Shown: positions 25,564-35,428 of the stretch, piece by piece
How the letters are laid out: each line of letters begins with the position of its first letter
How positions within the stretch are numbered: position 1 is the stretch's first letter
Assembly: GCF_001044235.1 (NCBI RefSeq)
Contig: NZ_JYNL01000064.1
Coordinates: 1,021,096 to 1,085,095 of the forward strand
Length of the DNA stretch: 64,000 bases
Reading direction: 5' to 3'
Origin: Mycolicibacterium chlorophenolicum
Lineage (GTDB): Bacteria; Actinomycetota; Actinomycetes; Mycobacteriales; Mycobacteriaceae
Notes under the pieces: generated by a model
Seen by the model: only the letters and a program-made list of their open reading frames with translations
Databases searched by the model: none
Told to the model about the DNA's origin: nothing
Made by a program: the position numbers and the translations under genes

Positions 25564-26946
25564 TCAGAGAACGACGACACCCTCGGCGACGCCGAGAGCC
25601 CGCAGGTCGCGGTACCAGCGTTCGACCGGGTGTTCCTTGGTGTAGCCGTGGCCGCCGAGCAGCTGCACGCCGTCGAGGCCGATCTGCATGCCCTTGTCGG
25701 TGCCCAGCTTCTTGGCGAGCGCGGCCTCGCGTGCGAACGACAGTCCCTGCTCGGCGCGCGCGGCGCCGCGCCACGTGATCAGCCGCAGACCGTCGAGCTC
25801 GATCGCGATGTTGGCGCACATGAACGCCACCGACTGCCGGTGTGCGATCGGCTCGCCGAACGCCTCGCGCTCCTTGACGTAGGGAACGACGTAATCGAGG
25901 ACCGCGTGCGAGGTGCCGACCGCCAGAGCGGCCCAGCCCAGCCGGGACAGCGCGATCGCCTCGGAGTAGTTGCGGTCGTGTTCGGCCTCGGCGACATCTC
26001 CGCCCAGCCGCGCGCCGAGCGGCACGGTGACCTTGTCGAGTTCCACCCGGCCCAGCGCGGCCGCGCGGATACCCATGCTCGGATCGGGGGTGACCGTGAG
26101 CCCGGCCGCGGACGACTCGACCACGAACAGCGTCGGCTTCCCGTTGAGCTGCGCGGCGATGATGAACACCTCGGCGTCGGCCGCCGCGGGCACCAGCGAC
26201 TTGACCCCGTCCAGCCGGTACCCGCTCGGGGTCCGCACCGCGGTGGTCTTCAGTGCCGTCGGGTCGAACAGCGGGTGCGGCTCGGCGATCGCGACACACG
26301 CCTGCGGCACGTTCTCGCCGGCGAACTCCGGCAGGTACGTCGCCTGCTGATCAGCGCTGCCCCAGTGGGTCAGCGCCGACGCGACGCCGCCGGGCGCGAG
26401 GATCGGCAGAGCCAGACCCATGTCGCCGTAGGCCAGGGCCTCCGCGACGAGCGCGTTGGTGACCGTGCCCCGGTGTTCGGCGATGCCGTCGAAGTCCTCC
26501 GGGATGTTGATCGCCGTGACGCCCAGTTCGGCGGCCTTGGCGATCAGGTCAGGGGGATACGTCGCGGCGGCGTCGGCGTCATGGGCGGCCGGCCGCAGGA
26601 TCTCCTCGGCGAACTCCTCGACGGTCTGCACGATCATCTTCTGGTCGTCGTCGGGCGTCAGATCGAAGTAGTCGGAGCCGCTGGCCTTCAGGCGGGTCGC
26701 CGGCTTGCCGAGAGCCTGGACTCGCTTGAACTGACGCGTCGAGGCGCCCGCGGCGGAGAACACCTGCTTCACGCCGTACTTCAGACCCCGGTTGAGCGGG
26801 TCCCGCAAGTTGTACTTGTCCAGGAACTCCTGCCCCAGCAGGGGCGTGAGCAGCGCGATTCCGATGTCGGTCGCGGACCGCTTGTGCTTGTGCAGACCGA
26901 CTCCACTCTCGTGGCCGGATCGCTTGGACGGCAGGGTGTTCGTCAT
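25564..26946 (-). CDS. fadE24: Acyl-CoA dehydrogenase FadE24-like
   Basis: 460 residues. An N-terminal extension of about 100 residues (Lys/Gly-rich, HESGVGLHKHKRSATDIG) precedes an acyl-CoA dehydrogenase core: AEELLRP-like AEEILRPAAHDAD, INIPEDFDGI and HGYTKEHPVERWYRDLRALG. The chain stops five residues after the AEG that aligns with the catalytic Glu region. It is probably one half of a mixed tetramer with FadE23. ATG at 26946 was chosen; a start 15 codons upstream lacks support. Two 20-base direct repeats lie just upstream. Confidence 0.85.
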   Translation of the reverse strand: MTNTLPSKRSGHESGVGLHKHKRSATDIGIALLTPLLGQEFLDKYNLRDPLNRGLKYGVKQVFSAAGASTRQFKRVQALGKPATRLKASGSDYFDLTPDDDQKMIVQTVEEFAEEILRPAAHDADAAATYPPDLIAKAAELGVTAINIPEDFDGIAEHRGTVTNALVAEALAYGDMGLALPILAPGGVASALTHWGSADQQATYLPEFAGENVPQACVAIAEPHPLFDPTALKTTAVRTPSGYRLDGVKSLVPAAADAEVFIIAAQLNGKPTLFVVESSAAGLTVTPDPSMGIRAAALGRVELDKVTVPLGARLGGDVAEAEHDRNYSEAIALSRLGWAALAVGTSHAVLDYVVPYVKEREAFGEPIAHRQSVAFMCANIAIELDGLRLITWRGAARAEQGLSFAREAALAKKLGTDKGMQIGLDGVQLLGGHGYTKEHPVERWYRDLRALGVAEGVVVL

Positions 26947-26989
26947 TGGTCGGCTGCCCTCAGGTGGTGTCGGAGAAACGCAGATGCGC

Positions 26990-27034
26990 AACTGACTCCA
27001 GAGTAAGGTATCGGAACTGACTATTGAGTAAGGT
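26990..27034 (-). promoter_or_regulatory. Tandem 20-base repeats upstream of fadE24
   Basis: Two direct copies of AACTGACT-N4-AGTAAGGT at 26990-27009 and 27015-27034, identical in 17 of 20 positions and spaced 25 bases centre to centre. Each also holds a small dyad ACT-N4-AGT. They lie 44-88 bases before the fadE24 start and look like paired operator sites for a lipid-responsive regulator. AT-rich relative to surroundings. Confidence 0.5.
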
Positions 27035-27104
27035 CCGCCGATCTGTTGCGCACCTCACATCATCGCCGACCGGTCGCCGGGGCGTGCGGCAAAGTCCCGA
27101 AGCG

Positions 27105-27893
27105 TCACCGAAGTGCGGCGAGCACCGCGTCGTGGAGCAGACCGTTGGTGGCCACCGCGCTCCCGCCGTGGGGGCCCGGTTGCGCGGCGAGATCGGTGAA
27201 GCGGCCGCCGGCCTCGCGCACCAGGATGTCGAGCGGTGCCAGGTCCCACAGCTTGACCTCCGGCTCCACGGCGACGTCGACCGCGCCCTCGGCGACCAGG
27301 CAGTACGACCAGAAATCGCCGTATCCGCGCACCCGCCACACCGTGTCCGTGAGTTCGAGGAACGTCGGGCGCGCCGCGTCCCACCCGGTGGTCAGGTCGG
27401 AGTACGACAGGCTGGCCGCACCGAGGTCGGTGACGGCCGAGACCGAGATCCGGCGGGGCGTGCCGGCAAACGAACTGAACGCGCCCTGACCGCTGCCGGC
27501 CCACCACCGCCGCGCCAGGGCGGGCGCGCTGACGACGCCGACCGTGGGGACGCCGTCGACGAGCAGGGCGATCAGCGTCGCCCACACCGGCACGCCGCGG
27601 ACGAAGTTCTTGGTGCCGTCGATCGGATCGACCACCCACTGACGGCCGGTGAATTCCTTTGTCCCCCCGAACTCTTCGCCGAACACCGAATCCGCCGGGC
27701 GATGCTCGGCGAGCCGGTTGCGCAGCATCGTCTCGGCATCGAGGTCGGCGTCGGTGGCCGGGGTCATGTCGGGTTTGGTCTCCACGCGCAGGTCCACGGC
27801 GCCGAAACGCTGCATCGTCAGCGCATCGGCCTCCTCGGCCAGCGTGAGGGCCAGGGCGAGGTCGTCGGCGACATCGGGGAAGTCGGTGCTCAT
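27105..27893 (-). CDS. hisN: Inositol monophosphatase-family histidinol-phosphatase (Rv3137-like)
   Basis: 262-residue Mg-dependent phosphatase of the IMPase fold, with the metal motif [15 protein letters not shown], the upstream GEEFGG Glu and the C-terminal [18 protein letters not shown]. Actinobacteria use this type (HisN, Rv3137) for L-histidinol phosphate dephosphorylation in histidine synthesis, so the call follows from family and synteny; myo-inositol phosphatase is the alternative. Divergent from a small membrane protein gene that begins within about 25 bases. Confidence 0.85.
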   Translation of the reverse strand: MSTDFPDVADDLALALTLAEEADALTMQRFGAVDLRVETKPDMTPATDADLDAETMLRNRLAEHRPADSVFGEEFGGTKEFTGRQWVVDPIDGTKNFVRGVPVWATLIALLVDGVPTVGVVSAPALARRWWAGSGQGAFSSFAGTPRRISVSAVTDLGAASLSYSDLTTGWDAARPTFLELTDTVWRVRGYGDFWSYCLVAEGAVDVAVEPEVKLWDLAPLDILVREAGGRFTDLAAQPGPHGGSAVATNGLLHDAVLAALR

Positions 27894-27916
27894 AGGTGCC
27901 GTCCTACCATGGCGGT

Positions 27917-28252
27917 GTGGCCGAACTCGCGATCATGCTGCTCATCATCGGTGCCATCGTGCTCGTCGCGGCGCCGCGAATCATGCGCAAGCGTGGTGCG
28001 GGCAGCGATTGGGTGCCCGGAACGCTCCTGGTCACCGGCGTCAGCCCGCGCCCGAACGACATGACCGGCGAGCAGTACGTCACCATCACCGGCGTCATCA
28101 ACGGGCCGACGGTCAACGAGTACACCGTCTACACACGCATGGTCGTCGATGTGAACGCCTGGCCCACGATGGGTCAGCTCATCGACGTGGTGTACTCGCC
28201 GGGCAATCCCGAGAAGTGGGCGTTCGCGCCCTCACCCGTGCCCGATCCGTAG
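27917..28252 (+). CDS. Small single-pass membrane protein, function unknown
   Basis: About 111 residues: an N-terminal transmembrane helix ([18 protein letters not shown]), a basic stop-transfer (RIMRKRG), then a small beta-rich cytoplasmic or extracellular domain ([43 protein letters not shown]). The GTG at 27917 puts the helix at the N-terminus; GTG at 27896 would add seven residues. Its 3' end overlaps the convergent fprA by 21 bases. Not recognised as a named family. Confidence 0.6.
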   Translation: MAELAIMLLIIGAIVLVAAPRIMRKRGAGSDWVPGTLLVTGVSPRPNDMTGEQYVTITGVINGPTVNEYTVYTRMVVDVNAWPTMGQLIDVVYSPGNPEKWAFAPSPVPDP

Positions 28253-29617
28253 CAGCTCCTCCAGACTGGTCAGCTTCACCCGCGGGCGCCCGGAGCCCTC
28301 GCCCGCCGTGCGCTCGTGCGCGTCGATGAGTTTCCAGTGGTCGTTGGTGACGAGCTTGGGCTGCCGTTCGAGCAGCCATCGCTCCACCTGTTCGGCGTGG
28401 TCGGGACCGAGGTCGGTGGGTTCGGCCGCGCGCAGATCGGCGAGCAGGGTGTTGACGGTCTCCTGGGAATCGCTCTTGTTGCTGCCGATCACCCCGGTGG
28501 GCCCGCGCTTGATCCAGCCCACGACGTAGGCGTTGCGGCTGCCCTCGACCTTCCCGTTCGTGTGGGGGATGGTGCCGGACCGCTCGTCGAACGGCAGACC
28601 GGGCATCGGCAGTCCGCGGTATCCGACCGCTCGGACCACGAGCTGCGCGGGCACCTCCTCGCGCTCACCGGTGTCGCGGGCCGAGACCCGTCCGTCGGCA
28701 CCGCGCACGAGAACGTTGCGGCCCAACACGATCGACTCCACCTTGCCGTCGCCCTTGATCTCGATCGGCGATGTGCGGAATCGGAACACGATGCGCCGCT
28801 TGGCCCCGCGCGGTTCCAGTTCGGCGTAGCCGCGTAGCACCTTGATGTTGTTGCGCACGGTCTTGCCCGCAGCCTCGAGGTCCTCGTCGGTGATGTCGGC
28901 GAAGTCGCCGGGGTCGATGATCACGTCGACGTCACCGAGGGCCTCGAGGTCGCCCAGCTCACGGAGCTCGAGCGTGGTGAACGGCGCCTGCAGCGGGCCG
29001 CGCCTGCCGATGATCAGCACCTCCTCCACGCCGCGATCGTGCAGCGACTCCAGCGCATGGTCGGCGATGTCGGTCGCTGCGAGCACGTCGGGATCGCTGA
29101 CCAGGATGCGTGCTACATCGATCGCCACGTTGCCGTTGCCGACAACGACGGCGCGACCGGACGAGATGTCCGGCGTCATCGTCCCGAAATGCGGATGGGC
29201 GTTGTACCAGCCGACGAAGTCGACGGCGGCCACACTGCCCGGCAGGTCTTCCCCGGGGATGCCCAGCGGCCGGTCCGACTGCGCGCCGTGGGCATAGATC
29301 ACGGCGTCGTAGCGCTGCGCGAGCTCTTCGGCCTGCACGTGGTCGCCGACGACGACGTTGCCGAAGAATCGGAACCGCGGATCGGCGGCGGTCTTGTCGA
29401 ACTGCGCCGAGATCGACTTGATCTTCGGATGGTCCGGCGCGACGCCCGACCGCACCAGGCCCCACGGGGTGGGCAGCATCTCGAGCATGTCGACACGGAC
29501 GTCGCGCTGCGCGGGGTCGTCGCCGGATCCGGCGGCCTTCAACAGCGAGGCCGCAGCGAAGAACCCGGACGGTCCCGAGCCGACGATCGCGACGTGATAC
29601 GGACGCAAAGGGGGCAT
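28232..29617 (-). CDS. fprA: NADPH-ferredoxin/adrenodoxin reductase FprA
   Basis: 461-residue adrenodoxin-reductase-type flavoprotein transferring electrons from NADPH to ferredoxins. FAD loop HVAIVGSGPSGFFAA at the N-terminus, TPWGLVRSGVAPDHP, NADP loop VVGNGNVAIDVARIL, and the C-terminal VVGWIKRGPTGVIGSN, which is nearly diagnostic of FprA (Rv3106). ATG at 29617 places the FAD loop at residue 9; earlier starts lack support. Divergent from prfB, as in M. tuberculosis. Likely redox partner for P450s or desaturases. Confidence 0.93.
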   Translation of the reverse strand: MPPLRPYHVAIVGSGPSGFFAAASLLKAAGSGDDPAQRDVRVDMLEMLPTPWGLVRSGVAPDHPKIKSISAQFDKTAADPRFRFFGNVVVGDHVQAEELAQRYDAVIYAHGAQSDRPLGIPGEDLPGSVAAVDFVGWYNAHPHFGTMTPDISSGRAVVVGNGNVAIDVARILVSDPDVLAATDIADHALESLHDRGVEEVLIIGRRGPLQAPFTTLELRELGDLEALGDVDVIIDPGDFADITDEDLEAAGKTVRNNIKVLRGYAELEPRGAKRRIVFRFRTSPIEIKGDGKVESIVLGRNVLVRGADGRVSARDTGEREEVPAQLVVRAVGYRGLPMPGLPFDERSGTIPHTNGKVEGSRNAYVVGWIKRGPTGVIGSNKSDSQETVNTLLADLRAAEPTDLGPDHAEQVERWLLERQPKLVTNDHWKLIDAHERTAGEGSGRPRVKLTSLEELLRIGHG

Positions 29618-29752
29618 GTGGGCTGCCTTCTGTCGCTGCCCGGCCACGCGCAGGGGGCTGTCGCGACGCGGCCGGACGAGGGTTGCCTCCCGATGCTAGA
29701 ACGCGCTCGGCGTGGACCGGGGGGAACGCGCGGACCGGTAACCTGATCTCCC

Positions 29753-30871
29753 GTGGATCCTGACCGTCAAGCCGACATCGCTGCCCTCGACTCCACGCTC
29801 ACCACGGTGGAGCGTGTGCTCGACATCGAGGGGCTTCGCGGTCGCATCGCGAATCTCGAACAGGAGGCCTCCGACCCGAAGCTGTGGGACGACCAGGTGC
29901 GGGCGCAGAAGGTGACCAGCGACCTGTCGCACGCTCAGAACGAACTCCGCCGGGTCGAGGAACTGCGCCAGCGCGTCGAGGATCTGCCGGTGCTCTACGA
30001 ATTGGCCAGCGAAGAAGGCGGAGCAGGTGGCTCCGAAGCCCACGCCGAGGCCGACGCCGAGCTGAGGCAGCTGCGCGAGGACATCGAGGCACTGGAGGTC
30101 CGCACCCTGCTCTCGGGGGAGTACGACGAGCGGGAGGCATTGGTCAACATCCGGTCGGGCGCCGGCGGGGTGGACGCCGCGGACTGGGCCGAGATGCTGA
30201 TGCGGATGTACATCCGGTGGGCCGAGCAGCACAAGTACCCGGTCGAGGTCTACGACACCTCCTACGCCGAAGAGGCCGGCATCAAGAGCGCGACCTTCGC
30301 CGTGCACGCACCGTTCGCCTACGGCACCCTGTCGGTCGAGCAGGGCACGCACCGCCTGGTGCGCATCAGCCCGTTCGACAACCAGGGCCGCCGGCAGACG
30401 TCGTTCGCCGAAGTCGAGGTGCTGCCGGTCACCGAGACCACCGACCACATCGACATTCCCGAGGCCGACGTGCGGGTGGACGTCTACCGCTCCAGCGGAC
30501 CCGGCGGCCAGTCGGTGAACACCACCGACTCCGCCGTTCGACTGACCCACATCCCGACCGGTATCGTCGTGACTTGCCAGAACGAGAAGTCGCAGTTGCA
30601 GAACAAGGTGTCGGCAATGCGCGTGCTTCAGGCGAAATTGTTGGAACGCAAGCGCTTAGAAGAGCGGGCCGAAATGGACGCCCTCAAGAGCGACGGCGGC
30701 AGTTCCTGGGGGAACCAGATGCGTTCCTATGTGCTCCACCCCTATCAGATGGTGAAGGATCTGCGCACCGAATACGAGGTCGGGAATCCAGCCGCGGTGC
30801 TGGACGGCGACATCGACGGCTTCCTGGAGGCCGGTATCCGGTGGCGCAACAGAAAAGATGACAGCGACTAG
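29753..30871 (+). CDS. prfB: Peptide chain release factor 2
   Basis: 372-residue RF2, recognising UGA and UAA. It has the SPF tripeptide ([16 protein letters not shown]) for stop-codon reading and the GGQ hydrolysis motif in [15 protein letters not shown]; the regulatory GAGG element is in [13 protein letters not shown]. There is no in-frame TGA early in the gene, so the +1 programmed frameshift known from E. coli prfB is absent. The GTG start lies eight bases after a -10-like TAACCT (29739-29744), fitting a leaderless transcript. Confidence 0.97.
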   Translation: MDPDRQADIAALDSTLTTVERVLDIEGLRGRIANLEQEASDPKLWDDQVRAQKVTSDLSHAQNELRRVEELRQRVEDLPVLYELASEEGGAGGSEAHAEADAELRQLREDIEALEVRTLLSGEYDEREALVNIRSGAGGVDAADWAEMLMRMYIRWAEQHKYPVEVYDTSYAEEAGIKSATFAVHAPFAYGTLSVEQGTHRLVRISPFDNQGRRQTSFAEVEVLPVTETTDHIDIPEADVRVDVYRSSGPGGQSVNTTDSAVRLTHIPTGIVVTCQNEKSQLQNKVSAMRVLQAKLLERKRLEERAEMDALKSDGGSSWGNQMRSYVLHPYQMVKDLRTEYEVGNPAAVLDGDIDGFLEAGIRWRNRKDDSD

Positions 30872-30874
30872 CCC

Positions 30875-31852
30875 TTGACCAACACGCTTCTGGCATTCGA
30901 CATCGCATCCCGGTGGCACGGCTTCTGGCGCGGCGACATCGGCGTGTGGATTCTCGACCGCGGGGTGCGCATCGCACTCCTGCTGATCGGCGCCCTGCTG
31001 GCGGCGCGATTCATCAACTGGACCGCGCAGCGCATCACCCGTCGCATCGACGCCGAATACCAGGAAAGCGATCAGCTGGTCCGCTCCGAGAGCGCCAAGC
31101 ACCGGCAAGCGGTCGCATCGGTCATCTCCTACGTCTCCGTGGGCCTGCTGTTGGTGATGGTGCTGGTGCAGATCACCGACATCCTCGCGATCCCCATCAG
31201 CTCCCTGGTGGCGCCCGCCGCCGTGATCGGCGCCGCGCTCGGCTTCGGCGCCCAGCGGCTGGTGCAGGACCTGCTGTCGGGCTTCTTCATCATCACCGAG
31301 AAGCAGTACGGCTTCGGTGACCTGGTCGCGCTGACCGTCGCCGGCATCGCCCTGCCCGCCGAGGGCACCGTCGAGGACGTGACGCTGCGCGTCACGAAGC
31401 TGCGTTCGGCCGAAGGGGAGATGTACACCATCCCCAACGGCCAGATCGTCAAGACCGTCAACCTGTCCAAGGACTGGGCCAGGGCGGTCATCGACATCCC
31501 GGTACCGGTGGCGGCCGACCTCAACGCGGTGAACGAGGTGCTGCACGGCGTGGCCGACAAGGCCAAAGACGATGCCCAACTCAAGGATCTGCTGCTCGAC
31601 GCGCCGCAGCTGATGGGCGTGGAAAGCATCGAACTGGACACGGTGAACCTGCGGATGGTCGCGCGCACGCTCCCGGGCAAGCAGTTCGAGGTCGGGCGCC
31701 GGCTGCGCGTGCTGGTGGTACGCGCACTGCGCCGGGCCGGCATCGTCGCCCCCGGTGAGATGGCGGCGCCCGTCGTCGCGGCGATCCCGCACCCCGCCCG
31801 ATCCGACGACGCGGCCAAGGATGCGCCGCCGGAACCGGAGTCGCAGCGATGA
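30875..31852 (+). CDS. MscS-family mechanosensitive channel (Rv3104c-like)
   Basis: 325 residues with three transmembrane segments (about 27-47, 83-105, 110-135 from the TTG start). The MscS pore-to-beta hallmark is FGAQRLVQDLLSGFFIITEKQYGFGDLV, followed by the beta domain (GTVEDVTLRVTKLRSAEGE, IPNGQIVKTVNLS). It would gate under membrane tension to release solutes. The start is TTG at 30875, four bases past prfB. Same position as Rv3104c in M. tuberculosis. It overlaps the next gene by four bases. Confidence 0.85.
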   Translation: MTNTLLAFDIASRWHGFWRGDIGVWILDRGVRIALLLIGALLAARFINWTAQRITRRIDAEYQESDQLVRSESAKHRQAVASVISYVSVGLLLVMVLVQITDILAIPISSLVAPAAVIGAALGFGAQRLVQDLLSGFFIITEKQYGFGDLVALTVAGIALPAEGTVEDVTLRVTKLRSAEGEMYTIPNGQIVKTVNLSKDWARAVIDIPVPVAADLNAVNEVLHGVADKAKDDAQLKDLLLDAPQLMGVESIELDTVNLRMVARTLPGKQFEVGRRLRVLVVRALRRAGIVAPGEMAAPVVAAIPHPARSDDAAKDAPPEPESQR

Positions 31853-32370
31853 AGTGGACCGACTGGATCTGGGCCCCGAAGCGCCCGGGCAGCACCCGCG
31901 GCTGGCCCAATTACATCTTCGGTGGCCGCATGCGGACCTCGACGGCGGCGCTGCTCCTCGCGTTCGTCGCGCTGTTCTGGGTGAACCAGACCTTCCAGCC
32001 CGCCTCGTCGGAGAAACCCGCCGACCAGACGCAGGTGGTGCCGCCGGGCTTCGTTCCCGACCCGAACTACACCTGGGTGCCGCGGACCAACGTGCAGACC
32101 CGCGCGCCGGAGACCACCACCCGCACCACGACGACAACGACGACCACGACCACCCCGGCTCCGACGACCACGTCGTCACCCTCGGGCACCACGTCGCCCA
32201 CCAGCACCGACGGCACCGAACCGGGCGCCCCGGGCACGACCGTGATCGACCCGGACGGGCCGGGACCGCTGAACCCGCAGACGTTCACCCTGGCGCCGCC
32301 GACGCTGGCGCCCACCACGGTCGCCCCGCCCGGCGCGCCGCCGGCGACGACCGCGACGCCTCCCCAGTGA
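31849..32370 (+). CDS. Pro/Thr-rich membrane-anchored protein (Rv3103c-like)
   Basis: 173 residues: a short cytoplasmic part with Trp residues ([13 protein letters not shown]), one transmembrane helix ([18 protein letters not shown]), a conserved [19 protein letters not shown] segment, and a long Thr/Pro/Ala tail including a run of ten Thr. It is likely a cell-wall-spanning stalk. The function is unknown; the position between the MscS channel and ftsE/ftsX is conserved with M. tuberculosis, hinting at a role in envelope or division. ATGA overlap with the channel gene. Confidence 0.75.
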   Translation: MKWTDWIWAPKRPGSTRGWPNYIFGGRMRTSTAALLLAFVALFWVNQTFQPASSEKPADQTQVVPPGFVPDPNYTWVPRTNVQTRAPETTTRTTTTTTTTTTPAPTTTSSPSGTTSPTSTDGTEPGAPGTTVIDPDGPGPLNPQTFTLAPPTLAPTTVAPPGAPPATTATPPQ

Positions 32371-32422
32371 TTCGGCGGCGCCGCGGTACCTGCCTGCCTC
32401 CCCGCTACACTGGCGTGCCGTG

Positions 32423-33112
32423 ATGATCACCCTCGACCATGTCTCCAAGCAGTACAAGTCGTCGGCGCGGCCGGCGCTCGACAACGTCTCGGTCAAGATC
32501 GACAAGGGTGAGTTCGTCTTCCTGATCGGCCCGTCCGGGTCGGGCAAGTCCACGTTCATGCGCCTGCTGCTGGCCGAGGAGCACCCGTCGTCCGGCGACA
32601 TCCGGGTCTCCAAGTTCCATGTGAACAAGCTGTCCGGCCGGCACATCCCGGGTCTGCGTCAGGTCATGGGCTGCGTCTTCCAGGACTTCCGGCTGCTGCA
32701 GCAGAAGACGGTCTTCGAGAACGTCGCCTTCGCGCTCGAGGTGATCGGCAAGCGGGCCGACACCATCAACCGGGTGGTGCCCGACGTGCTCGAGATGGTC
32801 GGGCTGTCCGGCAAGGCCAACCGCCTCCCCGCCGAGCTGTCCGGCGGCGAGCAGCAGCGGGTCGCGATCGCGCGGGCGTTCGTCAACCGGCCGCTGGTGC
32901 TGCTGGCCGACGAACCGACGGGCAACCTCGACCCGGAGACCAGCAAGGACATCATGGATCTGCTCGAGCGGATCAACCGCACCGGCACCACGGTGCTGAT
33001 GGCCACCCACGACCACCACATCGTCGACTCCATGCGTCAGCGGGTCGTCGAACTCGAACTCGGCCGGCTGGTTCGCGACGAACAGCGCGGCGTCTACGGA
33101 ATGGATCGCTAG
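32423..33112 (+). CDS. ftsE: Cell division ATP-binding protein FtsE
   Basis: 229-residue ABC ATPase that pairs with FtsX to activate peptidoglycan hydrolases at the septum (RipC in mycobacteria). Walker [10 protein letters not shown], signature LSGGEQQR, Walker [13 protein letters not shown] and the switch His in MATHDHH are all present. ATG at 32423 ([11 protein letters not shown]) matches mycobacterial FtsE; a GTG one codon upstream is the alternative. It overlaps ftsX by one base (TAGTG). Confidence 0.96.
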   Translation: MITLDHVSKQYKSSARPALDNVSVKIDKGEFVFLIGPSGSGKSTFMRLLLAEEHPSSGDIRVSKFHVNKLSGRHIPGLRQVMGCVFQDFRLLQQKTVFENVAFALEVIGKRADTINRVVPDVLEMVGLSGKANRLPAELSGGEQQRVAIARAFVNRPLVLLADEPTGNLDPETSKDIMDLLERINRTGTTVLMATHDHHIVDSMRQRVVELELGRLVRDEQRGVYGMDR

Positions 33113-34008
33113 TGCGCTTCGGCTTCCTCGTCAACGAAGTCCTCACCGGGCTTCGCCGCAACGTCACCATGACGGTCGCGATGGTCCTCACCACCGCGAT
33201 CTCGATCGGGCTGTTCGGTGGCGGCCTGCTGGTGGTGCGGCTGGCCGACCAGTCCCGCGCGATCTATCTCGACCGGGTGGAGAGCCAGGTCTTCCTCACC
33301 AACGACGTGTCGGCGAACGATCCGACATGCGACGCGGACCCGTGCAAGGCGCTGCGCAAGACGATCGAGGACCGCCAGGACGTCCGGTCCGTGCGCTTCC
33401 TCAACCGCGACGAGGCCTACGACGACGCCATCCGCAAGTTCCCGCAGTACAAGGACGTCGCAGGCAAGGACGCGTTCCCGGCGTCGTTCGTCGTCAAGCT
33501 CGACGATCCCGAGCAGCACAAGGACTTCGACGACGCGATGATCGGCCAACCCGGCGTCCTGAACGTCCTCAACCAGAAGGACCTGATCGACCGCCTGTTC
33601 GCGGTGCTCAACGGCATCAGCAATGCGGCGTTCGCGGTGGCGCTGGTGCAGGCCATCGGGGCGGTCCTGTTGATCGCGAACATGGTCCAAGTCGCCGCCT
33701 ACACCCGCCGCACCGAGATCGGCATCATGCGGCTGGTGGGCGCCACCCGCTGGTACACCCAGCTGCCGTTCCTGCTCGAGGCGATGCTCGCGGCATTCGT
33801 CGGCGTGCTGATCGCCATCGCGGGGCTGATCGCGGTGCGGGCATTGTTCCTGGAGAGCGCGCTCGACCAGTTCTATCAGGCGAACCTCATCGCCAGGGTG
33901 GACTATGCCGACGTGCTCTACTACAGCGCGCCGTGGATGCTGTTCCTCGGCCTGGCGATGTCGGGGATCACCGCCTACGTCACCCTGCGCCTCTACGTGC
34001 GGCGGTAG
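33112..34008 (+). CDS. ftsX: Cell division membrane protein FtsX
   Basis: 298 residues, four transmembrane helices: an N-terminal helix (about 20-42), a large extracellular domain (about 45-165) with the Cys pair in DPTCDADPC, and three C-terminal helices around the cytoplasmic loop [18 protein letters not shown] typical of the FtsX/MacB permease fold. The extracellular domain recruits a peptidoglycan hydrolase. The start is GTG, coupled to ftsE. smpB follows after two bases. Confidence 0.95.
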   Translation: MRFGFLVNEVLTGLRRNVTMTVAMVLTTAISIGLFGGGLLVVRLADQSRAIYLDRVESQVFLTNDVSANDPTCDADPCKALRKTIEDRQDVRSVRFLNRDEAYDDAIRKFPQYKDVAGKDAFPASFVVKLDDPEQHKDFDDAMIGQPGVLNVLNQKDLIDRLFAVLNGISNAAFAVALVQAIGAVLLIANMVQVAAYTRRTEIGIMRLVGATRWYTQLPFLLEAMLAAFVGVLIAIAGLIAVRALFLESALDQFYQANLIARVDYADVLYYSAPWMLFLGLAMSGITAYVTLRLYVRR

Positions 34009-34010
34009 CC

Positions 34011-34508
34011 GTGGCGAAGAAGGTGAAAGGCGTCAAGGACAGCAACAACCAGGTGGTGGCCACCAACCGCAAGGCGCGCCACAACTTCGCGATCCTCGAG
34101 ACCTTCGAGGCGGGCGTCGCGCTGATGGGCACCGAGGTGAAGAGCCTGCGCGAGGGGCAGGCGTCGCTGGCCGATGCCTTCGCCACCGTCGACGACGGCG
34201 AGATCTGGCTGCGCAACCTGCACATCCCGGAGTATCACCACGGCACCTGGACCAACCACGCCCCGCGCCGCAACCGCAAACTGCTGATGCACCGTCGCGA
34301 GATCGACACGCTGGTCGGCAAGACCCGCGACGGCAACCTGACGCTGGTGCCTCTGTCCCTGTACTTCACCGGCGGCAAGGTCAAGGTCGAGCTGGCGCTC
34401 GCCCGCGGTAAGCAGGCCCATGACAAGCGTCAGGATCTGGCCCGCCGCGACGCCGAGCGCGAGGTCACCCGAGAGCTGGGACGACGCGTCAAGGGCATGA
34501 CCTCCTGA
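34011..34508 (+). CDS. smpB: SsrA-binding protein SmpB
   Basis: 165-residue tmRNA-binding protein needed for trans-translation ribosome rescue. OB-fold signatures are visible: [37 protein letters not shown] and [13 protein letters not shown]; the basic C-terminal tail ([20 protein letters not shown]) inserts into the mRNA channel. GTG at 34011 is used; the longer frame is ftsX out of phase. Its RNA partner ssrA lies about 3.3 kb downstream in the same window. Confidence 0.97.
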   Translation: MAKKVKGVKDSNNQVVATNRKARHNFAILETFEAGVALMGTEVKSLREGQASLADAFATVDDGEIWLRNLHIPEYHHGTWTNHAPRRNRKLLMHRREIDTLVGKTRDGNLTLVPLSLYFTGGKVKVELALARGKQAHDKRQDLARRDAEREVTRELGRRVKGMTS

Positions 34509-35350
34509 CCGGCGTCCTCAGCGCGCTGGTCGCGGCGCTGGGATACGGCGTCAGCGACTTCGTCGGCGGCTACGCCTCGCGCCGTGTCGCCGCGCTGCGG
34601 GTGGTGCTGCTGTCCTATCCGCTGGCGCTGGTCCTGCTCACGGTCATTGCGGTGCCGTTCGGCGGTCAGCTCAGCGCGTCGGCCGTGCTGTGGGGGCTGC
34701 TGGCGGGCGTGGGTCAGGCGTTCGGGGTGTGGTGGTTCTACGCCGCACTCGGATCGGGTCCCATCTCGGTGGTGTCGCCGCTGACGTCGGTGCTGGTCGC
34801 CGGCGTCCCTGTCGGTGTCGGCGTGGCGTTGGGTGAGCGGCCCAGCGCGCTCGCGCTGGGCGGGGTGGTGCTGGCGCTGATCGCGGTGGTCATGGTCAGC
34901 CGCCAAGCTGGCGACGAGGACGTCCGGCCGCATCGGTTCACCGTCAAGGTCGCCTGGCTGACGGTCGGATCCGGTATCGCGTTCGGTCTGAACTTCGTCA
35001 TCCTCGACCAGGTCCCCGTCCAGGCCGGACTGTGGCCCCTGGTGTTCGGCCGGCTGGCGGCGACCGCGATCGTCGCGCTCGCCGCGGTGCTGACCGCGAA
35101 CTTCGTGGTCGAGCGGGGCGTGCCGTTGCGGCTGGCGCTGCTGGCCGGGGTGCTCGACACCGTGGCCAACACGGCCACCCTGCTCGCCCTGCAGTCCTCG
35201 CTGCTGTCGCTGACCGGTGTGCTCGTGGCGCTGTATCCGGCGGCCACGGTGCTGCTCGCGGTGGTCGTCCTGCGCGAGCGGGTGAGCCGGGGGCAGATCG
35301 CCGGGATGATCTTCGCGTTCACTTCCGTCGCGATGATCGCCGCTGGTTAG
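34505..35350 (+). CDS. EamA/DMT-family transporter with probable CTG start
   Basis: About 281 residues, ten hydrophobic helices in two EamA repeats (first repeat starting [20 protein letters not shown], second near the middle). No ATG, GTG or TTG exists in frame before GTG 34601, which would delete the whole first helix. The frame opens with CTG at 34505, which overlaps the smpB stop as CTGA, just like the ATGA/GTGA couplings elsewhere in the window. The CTG start is therefore proposed. Substrate unknown; metabolite export is typical. Confidence 0.75.
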   Translation: MTGVLSALVAALGYGVSDFVGGYASRRVAALRVVLLSYPLALVLLTVIAVPFGGQLSASAVLWGLLAGVGQAFGVWWFYAALGSGPISVVSPLTSVLVAGVPVGVGVALGERPSALALGGVVLALIAVVMVSRQAGDEDVRPHRFTVKVAWLTVGSGIAFGLNFVILDQVPVQAGLWPLVFGRLAATAIVALAAVLTANFVVERGVPLRLALLAGVLDTVANTATLLALQSSLLSLTGVLVALYPAATVLLAVVVLRERVSRGQIAGMIFAFTSVAMIAAG

Positions 35351-35428
35351 TTACCGTCGTTACGGGCAACTCGACGGCCGGAGACGTTCGTCGGGCGAGT
35401 GTAAGGGGATGGCGGCACGGGCTTCCGG

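Noticed and set aside
29753-30871. Programmed frameshift in prfB
   Set aside because: The reading frame is continuous from GTG 29753 with no early in-frame TGA, unlike E. coli prfB.
32100-32180. ACC/ACG-rich stretch in the Pro/Thr-rich gene as a repeat array
   Set aside because: It is a run of Thr codons inside a coding stalk, not a CRISPR or tandem non-coding repeat. No CRISPR array was seen anywhere.
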